A stretch of DNA of 64,000 nt from the NCBI RefSeq assembly GCF_028621955.1, contig NZ_CP117516.1, forward strand, positions 2,254,001-2,318,000, in the 5' to 3' direction. The stretch is from Erythrobacter sp. BLCC-B19. Lineage in GTDB: Bacteria > Pseudomonadota > Alphaproteobacteria > Sphingomonadales > Sphingomonadaceae. Under the pieces are notes generated by a model. That model had not been told where the DNA came from. It was given only the letters and a program-made list of their open reading frames with translations, and ran no database searches. The translations under genes and the position numbers were made by a program. Of this stretch, positions 1 to 8,479 are shown piece by piece (position 1 is the stretch's first letter; each line of letters begins with the position of its first letter).

Positions 1-371
1 CCCATGCCCTGGCGGCCGGAACGGGGACGCTGTTCCTCCCCGTCAGCGCGGCTTCAGCGAGGAAGGCATGGCTCGGCGGGCGGCTCGCCCCCGCAGGCGA
101 ACTGCGCGTCGACAAGGGCTGTGCCGAGGCGCTGAAGGGCGGGGCGAGCCTGCTCGCGGCGGGCGTGGTCGGCGTCTCCGGCCAGTTCCGGCGCGGCGAC
201 CTCGTCAGCGTGCTGTCGCTGCGGGGCGAGCGGCTGGCGCAAGGCCTCGCCGAATATGACGCGGCCGAAATGCAGCTGATCGCAGGCAAGCGCGCCGAGG
301 ATCAGGCCGAGCGGCTGGGTTATGCGCCGCGCTCCTGCGTGATCCACCGCGATCACATGGTGCTGCTGTGA
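1..371 (+). CDS. proB: Glutamate 5-kinase, C-terminal part (cut by window start)
   Basis: Only the last 122 codons are present, read in the frame that begins at base 3. Glutamate 5-kinase phosphorylates glutamate in the first step of proline synthesis in the cytosol. What is visible is the end of the kinase domain (GTLFLP, then RKAWLGG) followed by a C-terminal PUA domain with the family pattern L-R-V-D-K-G, SLLAAGV, GQFRRGD and LAQGLAEYDAAE. The stop overlaps the GTG start of the next gene (GTGA), which suggests co-translation. The kinase active site lies outside the window, so activity cannot be judged. Identification rests on the PUA-region signature and is fairly secure. Confidence 0.85.
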   Translation, partial: HALAAGTGTLFLPVSAASARKAWLGGRLAPAGELRVDKGCAEALKGGASLLAAGVVGVSGQFRRGDLVSVLSLRGERLAQGLAEYDAAEMQLIAGKRAEDQAERLGYAPRSCVIHRDHMVLL

Positions 372-1285
372 CAACCCTCGCGATCACCGGAGCGACCGGC
401 TTTGTCGGCAGTGCGGTTTTGAATGAAGCCTTGGCGCAGGGCCATCAGGTGCGCGCGCTCGCCCGCCGCGATCAGGCGGAGCGCGAAGGCGTCACATGGG
501 TGCGCGGCGATCTTTCCGACACGGCGGCGCTTGCGGCGCTGGTGGCGGGGGCGGATGCGGTCATCCATGTCGCGGGGCTGACCAACACCCCCGATCCGGC
601 GCAGTTCGAAGTCGCCAATGTCACCGGCACCGCCAATGTGCTGGCCGCCATGGCCGAGGCGGGGGTGAAGCGACTGGTGTTCGTCTCCTCGCTCTCGGCG
701 CGGATGCCCGCCTTGTCGGCCTATGGCGCCTCCAAGGCCAAGGCCGAGGCGCTGGTCGAGGCGAGCAAGCTCGACTGGACCACGGTGCGCCCCCCCGGCG
801 TCTATGGCCCGCGCGATGTCGACTATCTCGAGATGTTCCGCACCGCCAAGCTGGGCTTCGTTCCCCTGCCGCCGGGCGGGGCGAGTTCGATCATCCATGC
901 CGATGATCTCGCGCGGCTGCTGGTCGCCCTTGCAGCCAGCAACGCCGCTGCCACGAAGAAGCAGACCTACGAGCCCGACGACGGGCGCGAGGGCGGGTGG
1001 AGCCACAAGGAACTGGCCGCCGCGATTGGCCGGGCAGTGGGGCGCAGCCGCGTCTTCGCCCCGCATCTGCCGAAGACAGTGCTCGAAGCCGCCGCCGCCG
1101 CCGACCGCATTGCGCGGGGCGACCGGGCGAAACTCACCGCCGACCGGGTGGGCTACATGGCGCACCCCAACTGGGTCGCCCGCTTCGACCGCAAGCCCCC
1201 GCCGGGCCTGTGGCAGCCGACAATCACCGGAGAGGAAGGGCTGAAGGCCACCGCCGAGTGGTACAGGCGCGAGGGGTGGCTTTAG
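368..1285 (+). CDS. NAD(P)-dependent epimerase/dehydratase family protein (extended SDR)
   Basis: A 305-residue extended short-chain dehydrogenase. The N-terminus carries the dinucleotide-binding motif TGATGFVG (residues 7-14). The catalytic Tyr119 and Lys123 sit in YGASK, and Ser106/Ser107 lie before them in FVSSLSA. The start is GTG, overlapping the proB stop by four bases, so the gene is probably translated with proB. Extended SDRs of this type act on nucleotide sugars or similar hydroxy compounds; the substrate is not evident here. The last codons overlap the end of the convergent gene at 1282. The family call is secure, the specific reaction is not known. Confidence 0.82.
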   Translation: MTTLAITGATGFVGSAVLNEALAQGHQVRALARRDQAEREGVTWVRGDLSDTAALAALVAGADAVIHVAGLTNTPDPAQFEVANVTGTANVLAAMAEAGVKRLVFVSSLSARMPALSAYGASKAKAEALVEASKLDWTTVRPPGVYGPRDVDYLEMFRTAKLGFVPLPPGGASSIIHADDLARLLVALAASNAAATKKQTYEPDDGREGGWSHKELAAAIGRAVGRSRVFAPHLPKTVLEAAAAADRIARGDRAKLTADRVGYMAHPNWVARFDRKPPPGLWQPTITGEEGLKATAEWYRREGWL

Positions 1286-1851
1286 AACCCGGGCGCGGCG
1301 CAGGCAGCGGTGCCATAGGCTTCCTTGTAGGACTTGCCCCAGCAGCGTTCAAAGGCCTCCAGCACATTGAGATTGGGCGGCCAAATGATGGTAATGGGCT
1401 TGCCATCGGGGCCAAACATTTCTCCGGCCGGTTTTGGAATTGTCTTCAGCCCCTCGATCGACTTGCGCAAAATGTCGCGATCACCGGTGAGAAAGGCGAT
1501 GGAGCCGGAAACATAGTGGTTCCAGCCAAAGTCGGCATCCTCCTCGGCGGGTTTGTAGGTCAACCGGAATAGCGCAATCGCTTCGGCGGTCTGCCCGCCG
1601 AACGCCCGCATCTGGCCTTCGTGCCAATAGAGGATATGCGCGTGATCGCGCTTTTCGTGCCGCCAGGCACGGATCAGCTCGGCGGCAGCGATTTCGCAGC
1701 CGTCCTTGTTCGCCAGCGCCCGCCAACCACCATCCATGTCCTGATCGAAGGCGTTGCGGTCCAGCGCCAGCATCGCCTCAAGGTCATAGGAGCAATCGGG
1801 TGCGGGCGCCGGTTCGGCGGGTTGGGCGGCGGCGAGGAGCAGGGCGAACAT
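1282..1851 (-). CDS. Hypothetical, probably exported protein with four cysteines
   Basis: I do not recognise this 189-residue protein. It begins with a short hydrophobic stretch (FALLLAAA) and a proline/alanine-rich linker, which fits a short signal peptide, although no lipobox is seen. Four cysteines are spread along the chain (near residues 20 and 52 and two towards the end), which would suit a periplasmic disulfide-containing protein. A central segment (WNHYVSGSIAFLTGD) has the look of a helical repeat of TPR type, but too little remains to assign it. It converges on the epimerase gene with a four-base overlap. It may be a stand-alone gene. Confidence 0.6.
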   Translation of the reverse strand: MFALLLAAAQPAEPAPAPDCSYDLEAMLALDRNAFDQDMDGGWRALANKDGCEIAAAELIRAWRHEKRDHAHILYWHEGQMRAFGGQTAEAIALFRLTYKPAEEDADFGWNHYVSGSIAFLTGDRDILRKSIEGLKTIPKPAGEMFGPDGKPITIIWPPNLNVLEAFERCWGKSYKEAYGTAACAAPGF

Positions 1852-1892
1852 GGCGTCAGGCTAACGCATTGTCGTGCCTTGCGAAAGCGCTC

Positions 1893-2669
1893 TTACAGGA
1901 ACGGCTCCTCGCCCGGCTTGTGGATGCCGCATTCGGTCTTGTCCCAGCCCTTCCACCGGCCCGAACGCGGGTCTTCGCCCGGCAGCACCTGCGAGGTGCA
2001 GGGCGAGCAGCCGATCGAGGGATAGCCTTGCGCGATCAGCGGATGGCGGGGGAGATCGTGCTGGATGAAATAGCCCTCGATCTGACCCGCATCCCAGTCG
2101 ATCAGCGGGTTGATCTTGAGCCGCCCTTGCGCGTCCGAGGTATCGACCTCGAAGCGCGGCAGATTGGCGCGGGTCGCCGCCTGGAACGCCTTGCGTCCGG
2201 TGAAGCTGGCATCATAGCTCACCAGCGCCTTTTCCAGCGGCCTCACCTTGCGGATCTCGCAGCAGCCATCGGGATCATAAGACCACCTGAGGCCGGTCTC
2301 GTCCTTCTTCGCCAGTTCGTCTGCATCCGGGGTCAGCACCACCAGATTGAGGCCGAGGCGCTCCACCAGCAGGTCGCGATAGGCCAGCGTCTCGGGGAAA
2401 TGCTTGCCCGTGTCGAGGAACAGCACCGGCACCTTGGGATCGACGCTGGCGACCAGATGCAGCAGCACCGCGCTTTCCGCACCGAAGCTGGAGACCACCG
2501 CCAGATCGCCCGCGAGATTGTCGCGGATCACCGCTTCCAGCATCTCCTGCGTGCTGCTCCCCCGAAACATCCGGTTGAGGCGCAAGGCATCATGCTCGGT
2601 AAAGCGCGGGGCGAGGTTGAGCGTGTCGCGGGCGCGCGGCGCGCTGCCGATGGAAAGCTCAGGCTTCAT
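1893..2669 (-). CDS. cysH: Assimilatory adenylyl-sulfate (APS-type) reductase
   Basis: A 258-residue thioredoxin-dependent sulfonucleotide reductase that makes sulfite in assimilatory sulfate reduction. The PP-loop-type region reads AVVSSFGAESAVLLHL. Two cysteine pairs, CCEIRKVRPL and GCSPC, match the [4Fe-4S] ligands that mark enzymes of the APS-using type; the catalytic C-terminal cysteine is in ECGIH. This is the last gene of the minus-strand sulfur operon. The start chosen (MKPELS) overlaps the DUF934 gene by 11 bases; an upstream in-frame start at 2720 lies deep inside that gene and is unlikely. That it prefers APS over PAPS is inferred from the cysteine pattern. Confidence 0.92.
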   Translation of the reverse strand: MKPELSIGSAPRARDTLNLAPRFTEHDALRLNRMFRGSSTQEMLEAVIRDNLAGDLAVVSSFGAESAVLLHLVASVDPKVPVLFLDTGKHFPETLAYRDLLVERLGLNLVVLTPDADELAKKDETGLRWSYDPDGCCEIRKVRPLEKALVSYDASFTGRKAFQAATRANLPRFEVDTSDAQGRLKINPLIDWDAGQIEGYFIQHDLPRHPLIAQGYPSIGCSPCTSQVLPGEDPRSGRWKGWDKTECGIHKPGEEPFL

Positions 2670-3114
2670 GGCGCTTGTCCGCAATGGTGCGCCGCGCATC
2701 GGCCGCACGCTGGTAGACATTCTCCCACGTCGCGAAGGCGCGGGCTGCGTCCTCCTCGTCGAGGCGCTTGTCGGGGGCGAAGCTGTCGAAACCGCAGCGG
2801 CGCATATGCGAAAGCTGGTCGATCAGCACATCGCCGACCGCGCGCAACTCGCCGGTGTAGCCCGCTTCGCGCAGGATGCGCGCCGCCGAATAGCCGCGCC
2901 CGTCGCCGAAGCCGGGGAAGTTGACCTCCACCAGCGCAAGGCGATCGAGGAAGGGCAGCAGCAGCCGCGCATCGTCACCCGGCTCGATGCGGACGGCGGT
3001 GGCGTTGGTCTGGTCGCAGCAGGAATCGACCGTGACGGTCGCATGATCGACCGGCTCGTCATCGCGGAAGCGGAACTGCACCTCGTCGGGGGAGGTGCCG
3101 AGGTCATTACCCAT
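2659..3114 (-). CDS. DUF934 family protein of the sulfite reductase operon
   Basis: A 151-residue protein of the DUF934 family, which is regularly found beside sulfite/nitrite reductase genes in alphaproteobacteria and is thought to help sulfite reduction, although its biochemical role is not established. Recognisable features are the segments ALVEVNFPGFGDGRGYS, ILREAGYTGELRAVGDVLIDQL and MRRCGFDSF. There is no signal peptide, so it should act in the cytosol. It overlaps the reductase gene upstream by eight bases and cysH downstream by eleven, which implies translational coupling and fixed stoichiometry. The family assignment is confident, the function is inferred from context. Confidence 0.85.
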   Translation of the reverse strand: MGNDLGTSPDEVQFRFRDDEPVDHATVTVDSCCDQTNATAVRIEPGDDARLLLPFLDRLALVEVNFPGFGDGRGYSAARILREAGYTGELRAVGDVLIDQLSHMRRCGFDSFAPDKRLDEEDAARAFATWENVYQRAADARRTIADKRHEA

Positions 3115-4735
3115 ACAAGGCCTCCTTGAACGGCTCCATGCCGATACGGCGGTAGGTGTCGAGGAAGCGTTCGCCCTCGGCGCGCGACGCGAGATAGACG
3201 TCGGTGACTTTCTCGACCGCGGCGATCACGCCGTCCTCGTCGAAGCCGGGGCCGGTGATCTTGGCGAGGCTGACGTCCTCGGCCTCCGATCCGCCGAGCG
3301 AGAGCTGGTAGTTCTCCACCCCCTTCTTGTCGACGCCAAGGATGCCGATGTGGCCCGCATGGTGGTGCCCGCAGGCGTTGATGCAGCCGGAGATCTTCAG
3401 CTTCAATTCGCCGACCACTTCGGTGCGACCGGTTTCGGCAAAGCGCTCGGAAATGCGCTGGGCGAGGGGGATCGAGCGGGCGTTGGCGAGCGAGCAGTAA
3501 TCAAGGCCCGGGCAGGCGATGATATCCTCGATCGTGTCCATGTTGGGACTGCCGAGACCCGCTCCGTCGAGCGCCCGCCACACCGCCGGAAGATCGGCGA
3601 TGGCGACGTGGGGCAGCAGCAGGTTCTGGGTGTGCATCACCCGCAGCTCGTCGAAGGAGTATTCGCGCGCGAGCCGCGCCACGACGCGCATCTGCTCCGA
3701 GGTCGCATCGCCCGGAATGCCGCCAGCTGGCTTGAGGCTGATGACGGCGGAGACATAGGCGTCGTGCTTGTGGCGATGCGTGTTGCGGTCGACCCAGAGC
3801 GCGAAATCGGGGTCCGAGCGATCCACCGTCTTGGGTCCGTCGACGAAGGCGGGCGGGGCGAAATACTCGGTGATCCGCGCCAGTTCCTCGCGCGGCGGCT
3901 CGACGCCCACGCTGAGCAGGTGCGCGAATTCCTCCTCGACCTGGCGGATATATTCCGCCGCGCCCAGTTCATGGACGAGGATCTTGATCCGCGCCTTGTA
4001 CTTGTTGTCGCGCCGGCCGTAGCGGTTGTAGACGCGCAGGCAGGCCTCGGCATAGGTGATGAACTGGTCGATCGGCACGAAGTCGCGGATCAGCGGCGCG
4101 ATCATCGGGGTGCGGCCCATGCCGCCGCCCGCATAGAACTCCGCGCCCACTTCGCCGTCACGCTTGACGATGCGCACGCCGATATCGTGCAGCCGCATCG
4201 CCGCGCGGTCTTTCTCCGACGCGATCACCGCGATCTTGAACTTGCGCGGGAGGTAGGTGAACTCCGGGTGGAAGCTCGACCACTGGCGCATCAGCTCGGC
4301 ATAGGGGCGGGGGTCGACCACTTCATCCGCCGCCGCGCCCGCGAAGTGATCGGACGAGATGTTGCGGATGCAGTTGCCGCTGGTCTGGATCGCGTGCATC
4401 TCGACCGTCGCGAGGTCCGCGAGGGCATCGGCACAGTCTTCCAGCTTGATCCAGTTGTACTGGATGTTCTGCCGCGTGGTGAAGTGGCCGTAGCCGCGAT
4501 CGTACCTGTCGGCGATGTCGGCGAGCATCTCCATCTGCCGCGCGTCCAATGTGCCATAGGGGATGGCGACGCGCAGCATATAGGCGTGGAGTTGCAGGTA
4601 GAGCCCGTTCATCAGCCGTAGCGGCTTGAACTGGTCTTCGGTCAGCTTGCCTTCGAGGCGGCGGCGGGCCTGGTCGCGGAATTCGGCGACGCGGGCATCG
4701 ACCATCGCCTGGTCGTATTGGTCATAGCGGTACAT
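3107..4735 (-). CDS. cysI: Sulfite (nitrite/sulfite-type) reductase hemoprotein
   Basis: A 542-residue siroheme and [4Fe-4S] reductase that takes sulfite to sulfide, as judged by the operon around it. Two ferredoxin-like half-domains are visible. The siroheme/cluster motif is present as CPGLDYC and, further on, SGCINACGHHHAGH, supplying the four cysteines. TSGNCIRNISSDHFAG is the typical first-half motif. The length fits single-subunit enzymes that take electrons from ferredoxin or a partner flavoprotein; no flavoprotein subunit gene is seen nearby. Its start codon overlaps the stop of the unknown exported-protein gene (ATGA). Nitrite as substrate cannot be excluded from sequence alone, but cysH and DUF934 next door favour sulfite. 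Confidence 0.9.
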   Translation of the reverse strand: MYRYDQYDQAMVDARVAEFRDQARRRLEGKLTEDQFKPLRLMNGLYLQLHAYMLRVAIPYGTLDARQMEMLADIADRYDRGYGHFTTRQNIQYNWIKLEDCADALADLATVEMHAIQTSGNCIRNISSDHFAGAAADEVVDPRPYAELMRQWSSFHPEFTYLPRKFKIAVIASEKDRAAMRLHDIGVRIVKRDGEVGAEFYAGGGMGRTPMIAPLIRDFVPIDQFITYAEACLRVYNRYGRRDNKYKARIKILVHELGAAEYIRQVEEEFAHLLSVGVEPPREELARITEYFAPPAFVDGPKTVDRSDPDFALWVDRNTHRHKHDAYVSAVISLKPAGGIPGDATSEQMRVVARLAREYSFDELRVMHTQNLLLPHVAIADLPAVWRALDGAGLGSPNMDTIEDIIACPGLDYCSLANARSIPLAQRISERFAETGRTEVVGELKLKISGCINACGHHHAGHIGILGVDKKGVENYQLSLGGSEAEDVSLAKITGPGFDEDGVIAAVEKVTDVYLASRAEGERFLDTYRRIGMEPFKEALYG

Positions 4736-5193
4736 CAGCGGGTTCCAGTCAGAACGGGGAGGCGTTCGGTGCCGAGGATGGTGCCGAGCTCGCGCAGGGT
4801 TTTGCCTTCGACCGGCACGGTCTTGTGCGCGGCGCGGATCGCCTCGAAGGCGGCGCGGGTGGCGGGATCGTCATAGCCTGCGGGGGTGGGGTAGCCGACT
4901 TCGACGAGGAGATCCCATTCGCCATCTGCGGCGGGGTTGGCGATCAGGCGGTAGGAGGTGAACAGGCCTTGTTCGACCGCCTTGGCGTCCATCGCGAACC
5001 AGTTGAGATGGATGAAGGCGGTGAGGTTGGCACGCTCGCCGGGGAGCGCCTTGAGGCGGGTCCATTCGACCACCATCGTCGCGCGCGCTTCAGCGGGCGC
5101 CGGCGCGGGTGCGGGCGCGGGCGCGGCGTGCAGGGCGGCCGGCGCGGCGGCGAAGGCGAATGCGGACGCGACGGTGATGGCGGGCGCGCGCAT
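4735..5193 (-). CDS. Unknown small exported protein inside the sulfite reductase operon
   Basis: A 152-residue protein that I cannot assign to a family. It starts with a classical signal peptide (MRAPAITV, then an alanine-rich hydrophobic stretch to about residue 25), followed by repeated Ala-Pro pairs and a mature region of about 110 residues. That region reads as alternating strands and helices, like small dimeric alpha/beta-barrel proteins. The start at 5193 overlaps the stop of the DUF2849 gene (TGATG); a start four codons upstream is possible. Its stop overlaps the reductase start. A periplasmic protein translationally locked between cytosolic sulfite-reduction genes is unusual. Function unknown. 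Confidence 0.7.
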   Translation of the reverse strand: MRAPAITVASAFAFAAAPAALHAAPAPAPAPAPAEARATMVVEWTRLKALPGERANLTAFIHLNWFAMDAKAVEQGLFTSYRLIANPAADGEWDLLVEVGYPTPAGYDDPATRAAFEAIRAAHKTVPVEGKTLRELGTILGTERLPVLTGTR

Positions 5194-5492
5194 CAGATCA
5201 CCCAATCCCAGCCGGTCTTGTTGGCGGTCGGCACGGCCAGGTCGCGCCGCACGGTCGGGCCGAGTGCGCGCACGCGGTCCTTGATGTGGGCGGGGCGGAC
5301 GTGGCCGCCTGCGTCAATGCTGGCTTCGATGGCGTAGGGCACGTTGACCCGGCGCGCGGCGGTTTCGCGGGCGAGGATTTCCTCGGCCTCCTCGCCCACG
5401 TCGACCGCATCGTCGACGAACAGCGACCAGCCGGTGCCGTTCCACCATGTCACCGCGCCGGTGCGCAGGTCGTTGCCGGTGAGGATTTTCAT
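5193..5492 (-). CDS. DUF2849 family protein
   Basis: A 99-residue protein of the DUF2849 family, recognisable from the start MKILTGNDLRTGAVTWW and the following acidic stretch. These small cytosolic proteins occur between cobA and sulfite reductase genes in many alphaproteobacteria; no activity has been assigned to them. The ATG overlaps the stop of the methyltransferase gene upstream (ATGA), and its own stop overlaps the start of the next gene. The gene is therefore part of an unbroken overlapping chain, which suggests that the product is needed together with siroheme and the reductase. The family is secure, the role is inferred from neighbours. Confidence 0.82.
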   Translation of the reverse strand: MKILTGNDLRTGAVTWWNGTGWSLFVDDAVDVGEEAEEILARETAARRVNVPYAIEASIDAGGHVRPAHIKDRVRALGPTVRRDLAVPTANKTGWDWVI

Positions 5493-6259
5493 TGCACGCT
5501 CTCCTGCGCGAAGGCGGCCACGGCAGCGTCCTCGCGCGCGGTCACTTCGCCGATGATGATGAGCGCAGGGCTCTTGACGGCGTTGGCTTCCACCAGATCG
5601 GGCAGGCCCGCCAGCAGCCCGCGCAGCACCCGCATTTCGGGGCGGGCGGCATTCTCGATCACCGCGACGGGCATTTCCGGGGCAAGGCCGTCGGCCATCA
5701 GCTTTTCGGCGATCTGGGCTGCGGTCGAGACGCCCATGTAGATCACCAGCGTGCGGCCCTTGCCGGCAAGCCCCGACCAGTTCTGTTCGGAGAGACCCTT
5801 GCACTGGCCCGCGACAAAGCTGACGATGCTGGAGGCGTCGCGGTGGGTGAGGGCGATCTGTGCCGCCGCGCCCGCGCCCTGCGCGGCGCTGATGCCGGGG
5901 ACGACCTCGACCGGAACCCCTGCGGCGCGCGCGGCTTCGGCTTCTTCGCCGCCGCGCCCGAAGATGAAGGGATCGCCGCCCTTCAACCGCACGACATCGT
6001 GGCCCTGCAAGGCTTCCGCCACGAGCAGTGCGTTGATCCCCTCTTGCGGCAGGGTGTGGCGCGCGCGTTGTTTGGCGACCGAGATCAGCCGTGCATCTGC
6101 ACGGGCAAGGCCGAGGATGTCCGGGCCGATCAGTCCGTCATGGACGATCACCCCCGCGCCCTCGATCAGGCGGGCGGCGCGCAGGGTGAGCAGGTCCACC
6201 GGACCCGGCCCCGCGCCGACGAGATAGATGGTGCCGGTCTTTCGCATGACAGCGCACAT
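5489..6259 (-). CDS. cobA: Uroporphyrinogen-III C-methyltransferase (SUMT)
   Basis: A 256-residue SAM-dependent methyltransferase that makes precorrin-2 from uroporphyrinogen III, the precursor of siroheme needed by the reductase downstream. Motifs are VGAGPGPVDLLTLRA at the N-terminus, VRLKGGDPFIFGRGGEE in the middle, PGISAA and ALTHRDASS. The length is normal for the stand-alone enzyme. Translation could begin at 6247 (MRKTG) instead of 6259. The gene supplies the activity that seems to have decayed from the siroheme synthase gene at 39598-40488. It overlaps DUF2849 by four bases and follows mscS after a gap of about 55 bases. Confidence 0.9.
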   Translation of the reverse strand: MCAVMRKTGTIYLVGAGPGPVDLLTLRAARLIEGAGVIVHDGLIGPDILGLARADARLISVAKQRARHTLPQEGINALLVAEALQGHDVVRLKGGDPFIFGRGGEEAEAARAAGVPVEVVPGISAAQGAGAAAQIALTHRDASSIVSFVAGQCKGLSEQNWSGLAGKGRTLVIYMGVSTAAQIAEKLMADGLAPEMPVAVIENAARPEMRVLRGLLAGLPDLVEANAVKSPALIIIGEVTAREDAAVAAFAQESVQ

Positions 6260-6314
6260 GGCCCGCCCTGCGCGCAGGTGCCAGCGAGAATGGGTTGGCC
6301 GGGGTGAAGCCCAG

Positions 6315-7286
6315 CTATTGCGGCTCGCTGTCGCGGTTCTCCAGCGCGGCGATCACCTTGTCGAGCGCTTCGGTCGACCGCAGGTTGAGGTCGCGCTGGG
6401 GGTAGGGCAGGGTGATGCCGTGCTCCTTGAACAACGCCCACAGGTGTTTGAGCACATCGCTGCGCACATTGCCCACGCCTTCCTCGGGATCGTTGATCCA
6501 GCAGTGGATGGTGAAGGTCACCGCGTTGTCGCCAAAGGCGTTCCACCACACGCTCGGCGGCGGGGTGGCGAGCACCCTGCGGGCCTTGGCCGCGGCCTCC
6601 AGCATCAGCCGCTCGGCCAGAGCCATGTCCGCATCATAACTCACCCCCACCGGCACCTGCACCCGCACATTGCGCGAGGAATAGGACCAGTTTTCGACCT
6701 GGTTGATCATCAGGTTTTCGTTGGGGATCAAATATTCGCGCTCGTCCCGCGTGGTGACCGAGACCGCGCGGATGCCGATCTTGCGGATCTGGCCGAAGGT
6801 CTGCTGCCCGCTCTGGTCGGCAATCGCGATCACGTCGCCCGGCTTGATCGACTTGTCCATCAGCAGGATGATACCCGAGATCAGGTTGCCGAAGGTCTTC
6901 TGCAGGCCAAAGCCGATGGCCAGCCCGAACGCGCCCGAAAACACGGTGAGCGCGGTGAGGTCGATCCCCAGCAGGTCGACCCCGATGAAGAAGGTGACGA
7001 TCCAGATCACGATGGTGGCGATCTTGTCGGCCAGCACGGCCTGCGTGCCGTCGAGCGCGGTCAACCGGCGCAGCATCGCGCGGGTGAGGCGCGTGGCGAT
7101 CCAGGCAAAGGCGAGCGCGGCCAGCACCGCGGCCAGCGCGAACAGCACGTCGAAGGCCGAGATCCGCCACTGCCCGACTTCGAGCGCCAGGGCATCGAGC
7201 CGGTCGAGAAAGCCGCCCACGGTCGCACTGCGTTCGGCGATGTCGTCACGCAGGGCGTCGGCACCGCTGACGGGTTCGGTCGCCAT
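6315..7286 (-). CDS. MscS-family mechanosensitive channel
   Basis: A 323-residue inner-membrane protein. Three hydrophobic helices precede the signature GFGLQKTFGNLISGIILL of the MscS pore and beta domain, followed by VTTRDEREYLIPNENLM, the typical beta-domain motif. These channels open on membrane tension to release solutes after osmotic downshock. I chose the ATG at 7286, five bases after the metC stop; a GTG at 7295 would overlap metC. Its place inside the sulfur operon is curious. It may simply be a passenger, or it may export small sulfur or osmotic solutes; the sequence does not say which. Confidence 0.86.
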   Translation of the reverse strand: MATEPVSGADALRDDIAERSATVGGFLDRLDALALEVGQWRISAFDVLFALAAVLAALAFAWIATRLTRAMLRRLTALDGTQAVLADKIATIVIWIVTFFIGVDLLGIDLTALTVFSGAFGLAIGFGLQKTFGNLISGIILLMDKSIKPGDVIAIADQSGQQTFGQIRKIGIRAVSVTTRDEREYLIPNENLMINQVENWSYSSRNVRVQVPVGVSYDADMALAERLMLEAAAKARRVLATPPPSVWWNAFGDNAVTFTIHCWINDPEEGVGNVRSDVLKHLWALFKEHGITLPYPQRDLNLRSTEALDKVIAALENRDSEPQ

Positions 7287-7291
7287 GCCCG

Positions 7292-8479
7292 TCACACCAG
7301 CGCCAGGGCTTGAGCGAGATCGGCGATCAGATCGTCTGCATCCTCCAGCCCGATGGCGAGCCGCAATGCCGGCGCGCCGCCGGTGCCGCAGGGCATGACC
7401 GAGCGATAGGTGGCAGGCGCGATGGGGAGCGCGAGGCTTTCAAACCCGCCCCACGAATAGCCGATCCCGAACATCTGCAAGGCATCGGCCACGCGCGCCG
7501 AGGCGGCGGGATCATTGCTCGCCAGCACGAAGGCGAACAGCCCGCAGCCGCCGGTGAAGTCGCGCTGCCACAGGGCATGGCCGGGGTCGGAGGGCAGCAT
7601 CGGGCACAGCACGCGCGCGACCTGCGGCTGGGACTCCAGCCACGCGGCAATCTGCAAGGCCGAGCGGGTCTGCGCTTCTAGCCGCACGCCCATCGTGCGC
7701 AATCCGCGCGCGGCGAGCGCGGCATCATCGGGCGAGACGACCTGCCCCAGCTCCTGCGCGGTGCGGCGCAGGGCCGTGTACCAGCGCTTGCCCGCGCTCG
7801 CGCTGCCCATCATCAGATCGGAATGGCCGCCGACGTGTTTCGACAGGCTCATCATCACGATGTCGCAGCCGTGGTCGAGCGCGGCAAAGCCAAGGGGGCT
7901 GGCCCAGGTGTTGTCGATCATCGTCACCGCCCCTGCCGCGCGCGCGGCGGCGGCGAGGGCAGGCACATCGCACATCTCGAAGGTGAGGCTGCCGGGGGCT
8001 TCAAGCCACACCGCCTTCGCGCCCGGCACGGCGGCGGTGAAGCCATCAAGATCGCGCGGATCGAAGAAGGTCGTCTCCACCCCCATCCGCGCCAGCAGGC
8101 CTGTCGCCATGCTGCGCGAAGGATCATAGGCATTGTCGGCCATCAGCAGCCGGTCACCGGGCTTCAGCACGGCGAACATACAGCCCGCAATCGCCGCCAC
8201 GCCGCTGGGATAGAGCTGGGTGCCGTAAGCCCCGGCCTCCAGCTGGGTCAGCGCCTCGGCGAGCGCCCATTGAGTCGGCGCACCGCGGCGGCCGTAGAAG
8301 AACTGCCCGTCGGCATTGTTGCCGCCTGCCGCGTGGCGATCGGCGTCGGTGTCGTAGAGGTGGGTCGAGCCGCGCCAGACCGGCGGGTTGACCACCGGCC
8401 CCGTCCATTCCTTGCGCCGCCCACCGCGCACGAGGCGGCTGGCGGGCCTCAGATGCTTGTCGTCGTCGCCCCCGCTCAT
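7292..8479 (-). CDS. metC: Cystathionine beta-lyase (Cys/Met metabolism PLP enzyme)
   Basis: A 395-residue PLP-dependent enzyme of the Cys/Met metabolism family. Key features are the N-terminal RHAAGG/FFYGRRGAPT region, the cofactor site YPSGVAAI, MIDNTWASP, and the Schiff-base lysine in SLSKHVGGHSDLMMG. The C-terminal GFESLALP and LRLAIGLED match beta-lyases, which split cystathionine to homocysteine on the way to methionine. The start codon overlaps the stop of sseA (ATGA). Paralogs in this family (gamma-synthase, gamma-lyase) are hard to tell apart by eye; the C-terminal motifs favour the beta-lyase. It sits second in the sulfur operon. Confidence 0.86.
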   Translation of the reverse strand: MSGGDDDKHLRPASRLVRGGRRKEWTGPVVNPPVWRGSTHLYDTDADRHAAGGNNADGQFFYGRRGAPTQWALAEALTQLEAGAYGTQLYPSGVAAIAGCMFAVLKPGDRLLMADNAYDPSRSMATGLLARMGVETTFFDPRDLDGFTAAVPGAKAVWLEAPGSLTFEMCDVPALAAAARAAGAVTMIDNTWASPLGFAALDHGCDIVMMSLSKHVGGHSDLMMGSASAGKRWYTALRRTAQELGQVVSPDDAALAARGLRTMGVRLEAQTRSALQIAAWLESQPQVARVLCPMLPSDPGHALWQRDFTGGCGLFAFVLASNDPAASARVADALQMFGIGYSWGGFESLALPIAPATYRSVMPCGTGGAPALRLAIGLEDADDLIADLAQALALV

